Source: Staphylococcus caprae
Lineage (GTDB): Bacteria > Bacillota > Bacilli > Staphylococcales > Staphylococcaceae
Assembly: GCF_002902725.1 (NCBI RefSeq)
Contig: NZ_PPRT01000021.1
Location: 1-64,000 of the forward strand
Length of the DNA: 64,000 nucleotides
Direction: 5' to 3'
Shown: positions 1 through 8,473 of the stretch, in pieces
How the letters are laid out: each line of letters starts with the position of its first letter
Numbering within the stretch: the stretch's first letter is position 1
The notes under the pieces: generated by a model
Told to the model about the DNA's origin: nothing
Databases searched by the model: none
Seen by the model: the letters and a program-made list of their open reading frames with translations, nothing else
Program-made: the position numbers and the translations under genes

Positions 1-345
1 TTCTTGTTCTATATATATACATTTATAGTTATTTTTATTAATTTCCAAACTATATCTATACTTGACAATATTTTTGATTATTTTCTCTGAAATTTTACGT
101 AAAATCGCGCTATAGTCTTCATTAGTTACTAATTTATTAATTTCTTTAATATATGTCTCTTTTAAAATTAAAGTTTCCTTTACAAAACTTTTATAAATTT
201 CAAATTCAGGCCATAACTTTGCACACATCAAAGTAGGAACGTGACCATTGAATTCTATATTGAAAAGGAGACAATATTTTTGAACATCACTTTCATGAAA
301 CGTAACCGTTCTTCTTTCTTCACCATCTTTCAAATAATACTGCAT
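1..345 (-). CDS. vraC: VraC-like conserved staphylococcal protein, 3' end cut by window edge
   Basis: An open frame of 115 codons runs from ATG at 345 to the window edge with no stop. It opens MQYYLKDGEERRTVTF and contains the stretch VPTLMCAKLWPEF. It overlaps the end of the thiolase gene by 26 bases in another frame, as expected for the last gene of a vraA-vraB-vraC operon. From memory S. aureus VraC is about 121 residues, so only a few residues are probably missing. The function of VraC is unknown; in S. aureus the operon was noted among genes changed in vancomycin-resistant strains. The name rests on position and on the opening residues. No signal peptide or membrane segment is visible. 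Confidence 0.8.
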   Translation of the reverse strand, partial: MQYYLKDGEERRTVTFHESDVQKYCLLFNIEFNGHVPTLMCAKLWPEFEIYKSFVKETLILKETYIKEINKLVTNEDYSAILRKISEKIIKNIVKYRYSLEINKNNYKCIYIEQE

Positions 346-1459
346 TACCCATGCCTCCCCCTATCCCCATAGTAGCAATAGATCTATAATAGGATTTCAT
401 ATGAAATAATCGAGCGACTAAAGCTGCTCCACTTGCACCATATGGATGGCCAGATGCAATGGCACCACCCCATCGATTCAGTTTCGCAATCGGTATATTC
501 AGTTCATCCTGGCATGCGATGACTTGAGAACTAAACGCTTCATTAAGTTCCAATGTATCGATAGCCTCCATACTTATATTGGTTCTTTTCATCAACTTTG
601 TTACAGCTGGCACTGGACCTATACCTAAATACTTAGGATCAACACCCACTGTGCTACTTTCTATAAATTTTAATCCCTCTTTAAAACCTAACCTTTTTGC
701 AAGTGATTCTTCCATAATAAGCAGTAAAACTGCCCCATCATTTTTCATGCAACTATTTCCTACTGTAACAGTACCTTCATTTAGCAAAGGTTTAAATCTA
801 TTTAATTTTTCTAAAGTAAGTCGTGGTTTAATACTTTCGTCTCTATCAAACCAAGCACCTTTAACTTTAATAGGAAGTATTTCTCGGGAAATATTCCCGT
901 TATTTATATGTTCATTGGTCAATTGATGACTTCGATAGGCAAACTCGTCTTGTCTTTCTCTTGAAATGTGGTATGTTTGAGCGACATTTTCTGCTGCTTC
1001 AATCATTGAGGGATCTTGCCCATCAGGTGCAAATGATGCTCTTTCGAAGAATTGAGGAAACTCCGCTTCATAAACTGATTGTGGACGTTTTAGTTTCCAT
1101 GGCGCTCTACTCACACTCTCCACACCACCAGCAATATAAACTTGGCCCGCATTACTCTGTATCATCCTACACGCTTGGATGATGGTTTCTAATCCTGACC
1201 CGCATTGTCGATCTATAGTAACACCTGGAATCGTGTGGCTTAAACCTGCTTCAAGTAATGATTTCCTAGCAATATTCCCACCATTGCCAACTGTATTTCC
1301 AATTATTACGTCCTCAATATATTCCATTATTTCAGGGTATTCTTCCTTAAAATGATTAAACAATGGTTGTAACAATTGCTCAGGTTCTAAATGCTTTAAG
1401 TTACCACCATATTTACCAAAAGCCGTTCGTTTGGCAGTAACAATCACTGGTTGCTTCAT
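320..1459 (-). CDS. vraB: Thiolase-family acyltransferase VraB, lacking the second catalytic cysteine
   Basis: 379 residues with a complete thiolase fold. The nucleophile Cys86 lies in DRQCGSG, the LNEAF motif is present, and His338 lies in the GHPYGASG loop. Classical thiolases carry a second cysteine in a C-terminal CxGGG motif; here the motif reads MGIGGGMG and the position is Gly365. Its ATG overlaps the vraA stop by four bases and has a good SD (GGGGAG) inside vraA, so the two are translationally coupled. Thiolases condense or cleave acyl-CoAs; without the second cysteine the direction or substrate may differ (inference). I recall the same change in S. aureus VraB but could not check it. 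Cytoplasmic. Confidence 0.88.
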   Translation of the reverse strand: MKQPVIVTAKRTAFGKYGGNLKHLEPEQLLQPLFNHFKEEYPEIMEYIEDVIIGNTVGNGGNIARKSLLEAGLSHTIPGVTIDRQCGSGLETIIQACRMIQSNAGQVYIAGGVESVSRAPWKLKRPQSVYEAEFPQFFERASFAPDGQDPSMIEAAENVAQTYHISRERQDEFAYRSHQLTNEHINNGNISREILPIKVKGAWFDRDESIKPRLTLEKLNRFKPLLNEGTVTVGNSCMKNDGAVLLLIMEESLAKRLGFKEGLKFIESSTVGVDPKYLGIGPVPAVTKLMKRTNISMEAIDTLELNEAFSSQVIACQDELNIPIAKLNRWGGAIASGHPYGASGAALVARLFHMKSYYRSIATMGIGGGMGNAVLFERW

Positions 1460-2823
1460 GAATAAATCTCCCCATTCAAATATTTAGATTTCATCTTTCC
1501 TCTAGCAATTTTTCCAGATTCTGTATAAATCATAGCGTCGATTTTCTTTATTTTAGACGGAACTTCATACCTAGAAAGATACTTCGTTAAATACTGTTTC
1601 AACTTTATATATTCCAATTCTTCATTACCTGTATATAACAGAACTAATATTTCTCCAAATTTGTGATGAGGTTGACCAATAATTATAGCTTCTTCAACAC
1701 AATTAAGCTTCATCACCAATCGTTCAATTTCAGATGGATAGACATTCACACCGCCAACTATAAGTCGGTCACTCTTCCTACCTACTAAATATAAATTTCT
1801 GTTTTCAATATAGGCATAGTCACCTGTCTCAATCCATGTTTCATCAACTACGAGTTCATTTACATATCCACTAAATGTCATGTCACTTCGCACCATCAAC
1901 AAACCGATTTGATTCGAATCTTGCTCTAAAAGTTGAATTTCAACATTCGGAAACAGTGTACCAACTGACTGCTCCGGCGCCGATTGATTCAAGTTATAAC
2001 TTATAAAACTTGCTTCAGAAGTACCGAAAAACTCGATTAAATCTATATAAGGATAGCGTTGTGTCACATTATCGAATTGCTCTTTTGAAAGTTTCGCTCC
2101 ACTACTAAAAATAGTGCTAATATTAGAGGCATATAAATCATTCATAACAAGTTGATGGAGCATTGTCGGTACAACAAACAAAGCACTCGGTTGATGAACC
2201 TTGATTATGTTATCTATTAATGCCTCTGCATTAAATACTTTTTGTCCGATAAAAGTTCTTCCAGTAAACAATGCGTAAATACACGCATATAGTGAGAGTG
2301 AATGCGATAGAGGGCCAGGCGCTACAATCACTTGTGACGTATGATTAATTAATTTTTCATTTTCTTCATAAGAAATTAACCACGAAGGTTCATTCCGATA
2401 ATAAGCTTTAGGCAAACCTGTCGTTCCTGAAGTAAATCCAATGTGAAGTAACGGATTTTTAATATTATCTTCAAAGTTTTTATCATCACATCCAGTTGAA
2501 AGTAACTCTTTATCTTGAATTAACCATTCAATTTGATACTTCTCAACGAGTTGCTTTACTGTAGATTCACTCCATTGATGATTTAAAAAGCATGGAAGAC
2601 CACCAAGATTATGAATTGCGAAATAATTAATAAGATTATTTATAGGATGATCGCTCAATAAACCTACTCTCTCATTCTTTTGGATATCAGTTAATAGATT
2701 CGTTCTTTCATCAATCACTTGAATGAACTCTCTATAGGTAAACTTCTCTTCATCAAAGACGAGTGCTAATTGATGAGGTTTACTCTCTGAAAAACGATAT
2801 AAATTTTTTACTATTTCTAACAT
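1456..2823 (-). CDS. vraA: Acyl-CoA synthetase (AMP-forming ligase) VraA
   Basis: 455 residues of the ANL adenylating family. Visible motifs are the P-loop-like TSGTTGLPK (131-139), TGDYAY, the hinge VGRKSDRLIVGG, and the C-terminal lysine Lys438 in ESGKIARGK. It should activate a carboxylic acid as acyl-AMP and transfer it to CoA. It is shorter than typical long-chain ligases (about 500-560 residues), which fits the VraA group. The physiological acid is unknown. It is the first gene of vraA-vraB-vraC; the thiolase downstream suggests a short acyl-CoA pathway. The ATG at 2823 is preceded by a modest GGTGAT SD. Confidence 0.87.
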   Translation of the reverse strand: MLEIVKNLYRFSESKPHQLALVFDEEKFTYREFIQVIDERTNLLTDIQKNERVGLLSDHPINNLINYFAIHNLGGLPCFLNHQWSESTVKQLVEKYQIEWLIQDKELLSTGCDDKNFEDNIKNPLLHIGFTSGTTGLPKAYYRNEPSWLISYEENEKLINHTSQVIVAPGPLSHSLSLYACIYALFTGRTFIGQKVFNAEALIDNIIKVHQPSALFVVPTMLHQLVMNDLYASNISTIFSSGAKLSKEQFDNVTQRYPYIDLIEFFGTSEASFISYNLNQSAPEQSVGTLFPNVEIQLLEQDSNQIGLLMVRSDMTFSGYVNELVVDETWIETGDYAYIENRNLYLVGRKSDRLIVGGVNVYPSEIERLVMKLNCVEEAIIIGQPHHKFGEILVLLYTGNEELEYIKLKQYLTKYLSRYEVPSKIKKIDAMIYTESGKIARGKMKSKYLNGEIYS

Positions 2824-2887
2824 GTCATCACCATATGTAAACTTTATACATTAATATGTTAACATTATTTACTGCAGAACTCATCGC

Positions 2888-2929
2888 AAAAAAGAACGCC
2901 TCAACTTCCATCACAGAAATTAAGGCGTT
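2888..2929 (-). terminator. Rho-independent terminator of the HAD phosphatase gene
   Basis: A 7-bp stem (AACGCCT paired with AGGCGTT, 2895-2901 and 2923-2929) is followed on the minus strand by a T-rich run at 2888-2893. It lies just after the stop of the gene at 2936 and insulates it from vraA. Confidence 0.75.
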
Positions 2930-2935
2930 ATATAC

Positions 2936-3583
2936 TTATAAAATTGTAATAATTTCTTCTGGTTCATTAACTACATAATGAGGATTTTCTTGTAATAAAT
3001 CATGAGCAGATTGTGCTCCCCAAGTCACCACACATGATTTAATATTTGAAGCATTGGCACTTTTAACATCATAAATTGTATCGCCAATATAAACTGTTCG
3101 ACCTGAATTCAAATGATTATTTTGAATCAGCGTCTGTAACGTTTCATGATGTGGCTTCAAATGTTCCCTTGAATGTAATCCTAACGCATCTGTCATAAAA
3201 CGATTCAGTCCCAAATAATTTAAGTGCTTTGTCACAACATCTGATTTTTTACTGGATACCACAAAGAGTTTTTTCTTTTTATTATGTAACAATTGCAGCA
3301 TTTCGCTGATGCCTGCATATTCTTTTAAATGATGTACCTCATAACGATCATAGTATTGATGATACGCTTGGATAAATGCTTCAACTTGTGCTTTCGTCAC
3401 ATCTTTATTAACTAAATACTTAAATCCCACTTCTAAAGGTTGATTCATTACTTTTAATATCTCATCTTCACTAGGTATTTCTAATTCTAAATTTTTAAAA
3501 GCTTCTTGCGTTGCATATACATGGCATGAAGTCGTATCTGCCAAAGTCCCATCAAAATCAAAAATATAGTTGTCAAAATTCAT
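2936..3583 (-). CDS. HAD-superfamily phosphatase (phosphoglycolate phosphatase-like)
   Basis: 215 residues with all four HAD motifs: DFDGT with Asp9 and Asp11, VVSSK as motif II, a lysine before the last motif, and GDTIYD with Asp168 and Asp172. The segment between motifs I and II is an all-helical cap of the C1 type, as in PpaX or Gph. It probably removes phosphate from a small sugar-phosphate or phosphoglycolate. The start is supported by the SD AGAGGTG. It stands alone between two terminators, next to hxlB, as in S. aureus. The exact substrate cannot be read from the sequence. Confidence 0.85.
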   Translation of the reverse strand: MNFDNYIFDFDGTLADTTSCHVYATQEAFKNLELEIPSEDEILKVMNQPLEVGFKYLVNKDVTKAQVEAFIQAYHQYYDRYEVHHLKEYAGISEMLQLLHNKKKKLFVVSSKKSDVVTKHLNYLGLNRFMTDALGLHSREHLKPHHETLQTLIQNNHLNSGRTVYIGDTIYDVKSANASNIKSCVVTWGAQSAHDLLQENPHYVVNEPEEIITIL

Positions 3584-3652
3584 GATGTTTCACCTCTTAA
3601 ATAGTAATCACATTATAAATATACACTTTTTTGATTAAAATTTCGATAAATT

Positions 3653-3699
3653 GTAAAAAAGCCATCGACTTTGTATCAAATTTACAAAATCAATGGCTT
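3653..3699 (-). terminator. Terminator of the hxlA-hxlB operon
   Basis: A long stem (AGCCATYGA arms at 3660-3668 and 3690-3698, with an A/T-rich inner stem) is followed on the minus strand by a run of Ts at 3655-3660. It sits directly after the hxlB stop. Confidence 0.8.
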
Positions 3700-3708
3700 A
3701 ATTATTCA

Positions 3709-4257
3709 TTATTCTAAATTTGCATGGTTCTTCTGCATTGTTTCTTCATCAATGTGAAATGCATCCATTAATGGTAATACAACGCTATCTAAAAATACAA
3801 GCGATGCTTGTTCAAACAAACTACCTAATGGTTGCTTTGAACCTTCAACCTCATGCTTAGTCCCTGCCGGTAATTCAACTATTGTTTCAGCTAATTCTCC
3901 AATAGAGGACTCAGCTTTTGTAGTAATCAAGACAACTTTTGCACCGATTGATTTTGCTTTATCAGCTAATAATCTTAAGTGCTCAGTTGAACCTGATCCT
4001 GAAATAATAATAAATAAATCATGTTCTTTAATAGATGGTGTTGTTGATTCCCCTACAACAAACGCATCTTCACCAAGTTGATTTAAACGCATCGCAAAAC
4101 TATTTGCTACAAAACCTGAACGGCCTTTGCCGGCTACGAAGATTCTGTCTGCACCAATGACATCATTCGTAAAGCGTTCATAATCCGTATCATCAACATG
4201 AGATAACGTATGCTCTAATTCTTCAAGTATAAGACGGTAATTATTAAATTCTGACAT
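3709..4257 (-). CDS. hxlB: 6-phospho-3-hexuloisomerase
   Basis: 182 residues forming one SIS (sugar isomerase) domain, with GKGRSG at 43-48 and SGSGSTEH at 86-93. It converts hexulose-6-phosphate to fructose-6-phosphate, the second step of the ribulose monophosphate route for formaldehyde fixation. A longer reading from 4278 exists but would overlap hxlA. The ATG at 4257, one base after the hxlA stop and behind GAAGG, starts the conserved part (MSEFNNYRLI), so I chose it. It is co-transcribed with hxlA. In staphylococci, which have no methylotrophy, the pair probably detoxifies formaldehyde or supplies pentose phosphates (inference). Confidence 0.9.
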   Translation of the reverse strand: MSEFNNYRLILEELEHTLSHVDDTDYERFTNDVIGADRIFVAGKGRSGFVANSFAMRLNQLGEDAFVVGESTTPSIKEHDLFIIISGSGSTEHLRLLADKAKSIGAKVVLITTKAESSIGELAETIVELPAGTKHEVEGSKQPLGSLFEQASLVFLDSVVLPLMDAFHIDEETMQKNHANLE

Positions 4258-4258
4258 C

Positions 4259-4891
4259 CTATCTACCTTCAATCGCATCGCGACATTGTTTTGCTGCTTC
4301 TACAGGATCGTCAGCATTTGCGATACCGCCACCAACAATGACTAAATCTGGTTCTTCGGCAACAATATCTTTAATTGTATCTGGTTTAATACCACCAGCT
4401 ACAGCGACTTTAGAGTTTTTAATCACTGATTTAACAGTACGTAAACTATCTAATGGAGATTGACCTTCAGCTTGTAAGTCGTAACCAGTGTGTACAGCGA
4501 TATAATCTGCACCCATTTCATCTAATTCTTTCGCACGTTTTTCTAAATCTTGAACGGCAATCATATCCACTAATAATTCTTTACCATGTTTATGCGCTTC
4601 TTCAACTGCTGCTTTAATTGAAGCATCTTCTGCTACACCTAAAATTGTTACAACATCTGCGCCAAATTTAACGGCTTGGCTTACTTCATAATCTGCTGCG
4701 TCCATAATTTTTAAATCTGCTAATACTTTTGCATTATTAATATTTTCATTTAAGTGTTGTACTGATGGTAAACCTTCATTAATCACAATCGGTGTACCAA
4801 TTTCAACAATATCTACGTATTCTTCAACTTTTTTTGCTAATTCAGCGGCTTCTTCTTTATTTAATAAATCAATTGCTAATTGTAATTCCAA
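4259..4891 (-). CDS. hxlA: 3-hexulose-6-phosphate synthase
   Basis: A TIM-barrel enzyme of the orotidine-phosphate-decarboxylase superfamily, with the family DxKxxD motif as DLKIMD (59-64) and the phosphate-binding GGIK and GGGIAN loops near the end. It joins formaldehyde to ribulose-5-phosphate. The first ATG (4900) lies immediately against the SD AAAGG. The TTG at 4891, nine bases from the SD, gives MELQLAIDLL, which is how the family starts, so TTG is preferred (210 residues). It is the first gene of hxlAB. The related enzyme keto-gulonate-phosphate decarboxylase is excluded mainly by the hxlB partner. Confidence 0.9.
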   Translation of the reverse strand: MELQLAIDLLNKEEAAELAKKVEEYVDIVEIGTPIVINEGLPSVQHLNENINNAKVLADLKIMDAADYEVSQAVKFGADVVTILGVAEDASIKAAVEEAHKHGKELLVDMIAVQDLEKRAKELDEMGADYIAVHTGYDLQAEGQSPLDSLRTVKSVIKNSKVAVAGGIKPDTIKDIVAEEPDLVIVGGGIANADDPVEAAKQCRDAIEGR

Positions 4892-4995
4892 TGAAAACAT
4901 CCTTTCATTTTCGAGTATTTAACTCTTATATGAACGTGTTTACCCTTCATTACTTTTTTAAAACTGACCTAAATATAATCACCTTAGCGATGTGC

Positions 4996-5730
4996 TTATT
5001 CATTACTGTCTGGAGCCGCTTCATCATCTACATAAACTTCCACATTCGGATGGGCATGTAAAATTGTAGAAGGAATGTCTCTTGTCACTTGGTTCGTCAT
5101 CAATTTATGAATGGCTTCTTTCTTTTTTTCACCAAATGCTAGTAAAATAATTCGTTTCGCTTTTAATATACTTGCAAGTCCCATTGAAACTGCTTGTTTT
5201 GGTACATCTTGCTCACTTTCAAAATAACGACTATTTGCACGTATCGTACTTTCAGTTAAATCAACAATATGTGTCTCACTATGCAAATCCGTACCTGGTT
5301 CATTGAATCCTATATGACCATTCTCCCCAATACCTAATATTTGTATATCTACTGGTCCTTTATCATTGAGTAATTGATTATAACGTTCTGCTTCCTCTTC
5401 TAAATGCTTGCTATCCCCTTTTGGTATATGAATATTATCCTTTTTAAAATGAGGATATGCGTTAAATAATACTTCGTCCATGTAATGATGGTAACTTTGA
5501 GGATGCTTAGGCTGTAACCCGACATATTCATCTAAATTAAATGTTTCTACATGTGAGACGTCTAGTTGATTCTTTTCTAATAAACCTACTAAATATCGAT
5601 ATACATCAGTCATTGTCCCGCCAGTAGCTAGACCTAACTTGCTATTAGATTGTTGACTCATTTCTTTAAATAGTTCACACGCTACGTAAAATGAAGCAAG
5701 TTTTTTTGTACCTAAATTGATGATTTTCAC
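4996..5730 (-). CDS. nagB: Glucosamine-6-phosphate deaminase
   Basis: 244 residues. Diagnostic motifs are LATGGTM near residue 34, LDEYVG at 66-71 with the catalytic Asp, and the NagB signature GIGENGHIGFNEPG at 133-146. It turns glucosamine-6-phosphate into fructose-6-phosphate and ammonia, linking amino-sugar use to glycolysis. The GTG at 5739 is part of the SD GAGGTG; the GTG at 5730, seven bases further on, gives MKIINLGTKK, the usual beginning, so it is taken as the start. It is a single-gene unit. A weak cre-like site lies about 200 bases upstream. Confidence 0.93.
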   Translation of the reverse strand: MKIINLGTKKLASFYVACELFKEMSQQSNSKLGLATGGTMTDVYRYLVGLLEKNQLDVSHVETFNLDEYVGLQPKHPQSYHHYMDEVLFNAYPHFKKDNIHIPKGDSKHLEEEAERYNQLLNDKGPVDIQILGIGENGHIGFNEPGTDLHSETHIVDLTESTIRANSRYFESEQDVPKQAVSMGLASILKAKRIILLAFGEKKKEAIHKLMTNQVTRDIPSTILHAHPNVEVYVDDEAAPDSNE

Positions 5731-6105
5731 TTTAAACACCTCGGCATATTTTAATTCTGTCTACTTACACCTTTCCAACTTACCATTATAATATACTCGT
5801 TATATACACATTTAACAAAATATAATTCTTAATTTAAAGTAATTTAACAAACTTAAATATGTCCTCTTTAATCCGGTATTGAAAATTTTCCTAACTAAAT
5901 CAAGCATTCGTGTACAAATATTTAACGCTTTCTAGTAAAATAGATAGATAAACGAATTTGCAGATATTCTATTATCGCATTATGTTATTTATAGCCATCA
6001 TTTTTAAATCAATTATGAATAATAGATGCTTTATAAACAAACAAGTTGCGATATACCTTTACTAAAGCTTTACAATAGACTGCAAATGATAAGGGAGTGA
6101 ACGTG
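5731..6105. promoter_or_regulatory. Divergent intergenic region, nagB / yojF
   Basis: 375 A/T-rich bases between two divergent genes, so it must hold both promoters. At 5930-5943, read on the minus strand, AGAAAGCGTTAAAT matches a CcpA cre consensus at 11 of 14 positions, a weak candidate. No tRNA, open frame or strong hairpin is seen. Confidence 0.4.
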
Positions 6106-6465
6106 TTGGAACCTATTAATGAGCAAGAAGTATTAAATTTGTTAACTTCTTATGAGAATAAACCCATATACTTACACGTTGAGACAACAAATGGAGCCTA
6201 TGCAAACCATTTCGATGAACGTGTATTTAACGCTGGTACATTTCTAAGAAATATTCAAGTCACATACGAACATGCACAACTTAAAGGTGGCGAAAAAGAT
6301 CCTTATCGCGTTGGTCTCAAATTACGCGATGGCGGTTGGGTTTATGTACAAGGGCTAACACACTTTGAAGTCAACGAAGACAACGAATTCCTCATCGCAG
6401 GATTTAATTACGAAGGACAATTGGCAGCTACAATAGAAATTAGCGAAAAGCCATTTACAATATAA
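6106..6465 (+). CDS. yojF: YojF family (DUF1806) protein
   Basis: 119 residues from a TTG start. The frame is open from GTG at 6097, but that codon lies in the SD AAGGGAG (6091-6097). TTG at 6106 is eight bases downstream and gives MEPINEQEVL, aligning with the Bacillus YojF start as I remember it. The phrase HVETTNGAYA is typical of the family. B. subtilis pairs yojF with bshB2, and the same pair is seen here 16 bases apart. The role of YojF is not settled; it may assist the deacetylase. No membrane segment or signal peptide is visible. GTG at 6103 is the alternative start. Confidence 0.82.
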   Translation: MEPINEQEVLNLLTSYENKPIYLHVETTNGAYANHFDERVFNAGTFLRNIQVTYEHAQLKGGEKDPYRVGLKLRDGGWVYVQGLTHFEVNEDNEFLIAGFNYEGQLAATIEISEKPFTI

Positions 6466-6481
6466 AAGGAGGTTATGATTC

Positions 6482-7147
6482 ATGACTGATGAAAGACACG
6501 TACTTGTCATCTTCCCACATCCAGATGACGAAACTTTCTCATCTGCTGGAACTATTGCAAGTTACATTGATGCAGGCGTTCCAGTCACATACGCTTGCTT
6601 AACACTAGGACAAATGGGCCGTAACTTAGGTAATCCTCCTTTTGCGACAAGAGAATCACTACCTAAAGTTCGTGAACGCGAACTTGAAGATGCTTGCCGA
6701 GCAATCGGTATTACAGACCTACGAAAAATGGGATTACGAGATAAAACTGTAGAATTCGAACCACATGATCAGATGGATAATATGATTAAAAATCTAATTG
6801 AAGAAACAAATCCATCATTAATCATTTCATTCTATCCTAAATTCGCAGTACATCCTGACCACGAAGCGACTGCCGAAGCTGTCGTTCGTACAGTTGGTCG
6901 CATGCCAGAATCTGAACGTCCAAGACTTACACTTGTCGCATTTAGTAACGACGCACCAGATATTCTAGGACAACCAGATATCCAAAACGATATTTCTAAA
7001 TATAGTGATTTAAAACTCAAAGCCTTTGAAGCACATGCTTCACAAACAGGACCTTTTTTAAAACAAATTGCGAGTCCTGATATTGATGGACAAGCACAAA
7101 GTTTCTTAAAAGTTGAGCCATTTTGGACATATCACTTCGAATCTTAA
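6482..7147 (+). CDS. bshB2: Bacillithiol biosynthesis deacetylase BshB2
   Basis: 221 residues of the LmbE-like metal-dependent deacetylase family. Zinc ligands are visible in HPDD (13-16) and HPDH (124-127). It removes acetyl from GlcNAc-malate to give GlcN-malate, the second step of bacillithiol synthesis, the main low-molecular-weight thiol of staphylococci. The QMGRNLGNPP segment after the first motif is typical of BshB2 rather than of mycothiol enzymes. A strong SD (AAGGAGG) precedes the ATG. It sits between yojF and folE2, with 13 bases to folE2, so all three are probably one operon. Some bacteria carry a second enzyme, BshB1, elsewhere. Confidence 0.88.
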   Translation: MTDERHVLVIFPHPDDETFSSAGTIASYIDAGVPVTYACLTLGQMGRNLGNPPFATRESLPKVRERELEDACRAIGITDLRKMGLRDKTVEFEPHDQMDNMIKNLIEETNPSLIISFYPKFAVHPDHEATAEAVVRTVGRMPESERPRLTLVAFSNDAPDILGQPDIQNDISKYSDLKLKAFEAHASQTGPFLKQIASPDIDGQAQSFLKVEPFWTYHFES

Positions 7148-7160
7148 ATGGAGGTAAAAC

Positions 7161-8039
7161 ATGACAGAATTTGATTTATCTACTCGAGAGGGTCGCTGGA
7201 AACATTTCGGCTCTGTAGACCCTGTCGAAGGTACAAAACCTACAACTAAAAATGAAATGACCGATTTACAAAGTACACATAAAAATTTCCTATTTGAAAT
7301 AGAAGAAGTAGGAATTAAAAATTTAACATATCCTGTGTTGATTGATCAGTATCAAACTGCTGGATTATTTAGTTTTTCAACGAGTTTAAATAAAGATGAA
7401 AAAGGCATCAACATGAGCCGTATATTAGAAAGCGTTGAAAAGCATTATAACAACGGCATTGAACTTGAATTCAATACGCTTTATCAAGTCTTACGTACAC
7501 TTCAAGAAAAAATGAACCAAAATGCAGCTGGGGTTGATGTATCAGGAAAATGGTTCTTTGACCGTTTTAGCCCAGTCACTCATATAAAAGCGATTGGAAA
7601 TGCTGATGTCACATACGGTTTAGCCATCGACGGCGAAAAAGTGACACGTAAAGAACTAACTATCGAAGCTGCAGTGACAACGTTATGTCCTTGCTCTAAA
7701 GAGATTAGTGAATACTCAGCGCACAATCAACGTGGTATCGTTACGGTCAAAACTTATTTAAATAAAGACACAGATGTCGTTGATGATTATAAAGATAAAA
7801 TTTTAGATGCGATGGAAGCCAATGCGAGTTCGATTTTATATCCAATCTTGAAACGTCCAGATGAAAAACGTGTAACAGAACGTGCATATGAAAACCCACG
7901 CTTTGTAGAAGATTTAATTCGATTAATTGCAGCAGATTTAGTTGATTTTGATTGGATTGATGGCTTCGATATAGAATGTCGTAACGAAGAATCTATTCAC
8001 CAACACGACGCATTCGCCCGCCTAAAATATAGAAAATAA
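7161..8039 (+). CDS. folE2: GTP cyclohydrolase FolE2 (type IB)
   Basis: 292 residues, the length of the COG1469 type IB enzyme and unlike the shorter FolE. The metal and catalytic region is CPCSKEIS with Cys176 and Cys178, followed by His188 in AHNQRG. It opens the GTP ring to give dihydroneopterin triphosphate, the first step of folate synthesis. FolE2 can work with metals other than zinc, and in B. subtilis its gene answers to zinc limitation. Here I see no Zur site and the gene is joined to yojF-bshB2, so it may be the constitutive enzyme (inference). SD GGAGG precedes the ATG. Confidence 0.92.
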   Translation: MTEFDLSTREGRWKHFGSVDPVEGTKPTTKNEMTDLQSTHKNFLFEIEEVGIKNLTYPVLIDQYQTAGLFSFSTSLNKDEKGINMSRILESVEKHYNNGIELEFNTLYQVLRTLQEKMNQNAAGVDVSGKWFFDRFSPVTHIKAIGNADVTYGLAIDGEKVTRKELTIEAAVTTLCPCSKEISEYSAHNQRGIVTVKTYLNKDTDVVDDYKDKILDAMEANASSILYPILKRPDEKRVTERAYENPRFVEDLIRLIAADLVDFDWIDGFDIECRNEESIHQHDAFARLKYRK

Positions 8040-8340
8040 AAGCACATGTCGCCAAAAGGAGTATTGTGGCGACACGCCTGCAGGAATAGCATGCGTCTTG
8101 AGACTACTTGTAAGTCAGTTGATTTTTAAAAGACAGGCTACGCAGTAGCTGATTGATATTGAGCTCATAAAATGGCTCAACATCTAATCATCCTTGCGGG
8201 GGTGATAATACGAATTCTTAAATTCTAGAATTCTGTATCACTCCCAAGCCATGCCCGCGGCAAGGGAGCTAAACAATACGAAGTATTAGTTTCCCTACTT
8301 AATCGTTTAATAAGGTTTTCTACAGTCTAAATAATATACT
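8040..8340. repeat. Structured, repeat-like non-coding stretch
   Basis: No open frame. The stretch is richer in G+C than its surroundings and holds two nested structures. One is a long imperfect hairpin at 8192-8264 (outer arms CCTTGCGGG and CCCGCGGCAAGG, inner arms GAATTCT and AGAATTC). The second is at 8264-8302 (GGGAGCTAAACAATAC, loop GAA, GTATTAGTTTCCC). Before them, 8066-8100 contains ACGC...GCGT arms. The composition resembles the interspersed palindromic repeats of staphylococcal intergenic regions, but I cannot name a family. Confidence 0.5.
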
Positions 8341-8357
8341 TTTATTGTTATGAAAAC

Positions 8358-8396
8358 AGGCATTGCCTCACTACGTGCGAAGCAATGCCTGTTTTT
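8358..8396. terminator. Bidirectional terminator between folE2 and the MFS gene
   Basis: A perfect 9-bp stem, AGGCATTGC (8358-8366) with GCAATGCCT (8382-8390), is followed by six Ts on the plus strand and preceded by a short A run that gives Ts on the minus strand. It can end both the yojF-bshB2-folE2 operon and the convergent transporter gene. Confidence 0.85.
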
Positions 8397-8473
8397 TCTT
8401 TAATTTAATTTATAACTTCTCATGAGCGTATAGCATAGACCTTTTACCAAATAAAAGTTGCGCCAGGCGTAAG

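Noticed and set aside
4792-5061. Plus-strand frame of 89 codons across hxlA and nagB ends
   Set aside because: Antisense to two certain genes; hydrophobic only because of A/T-rich codons; no SD.
5930-5943. cre site for nagB
   Set aside because: Only 11 of 14 positions fit and it is far from the start; mentioned only in the gap entry.
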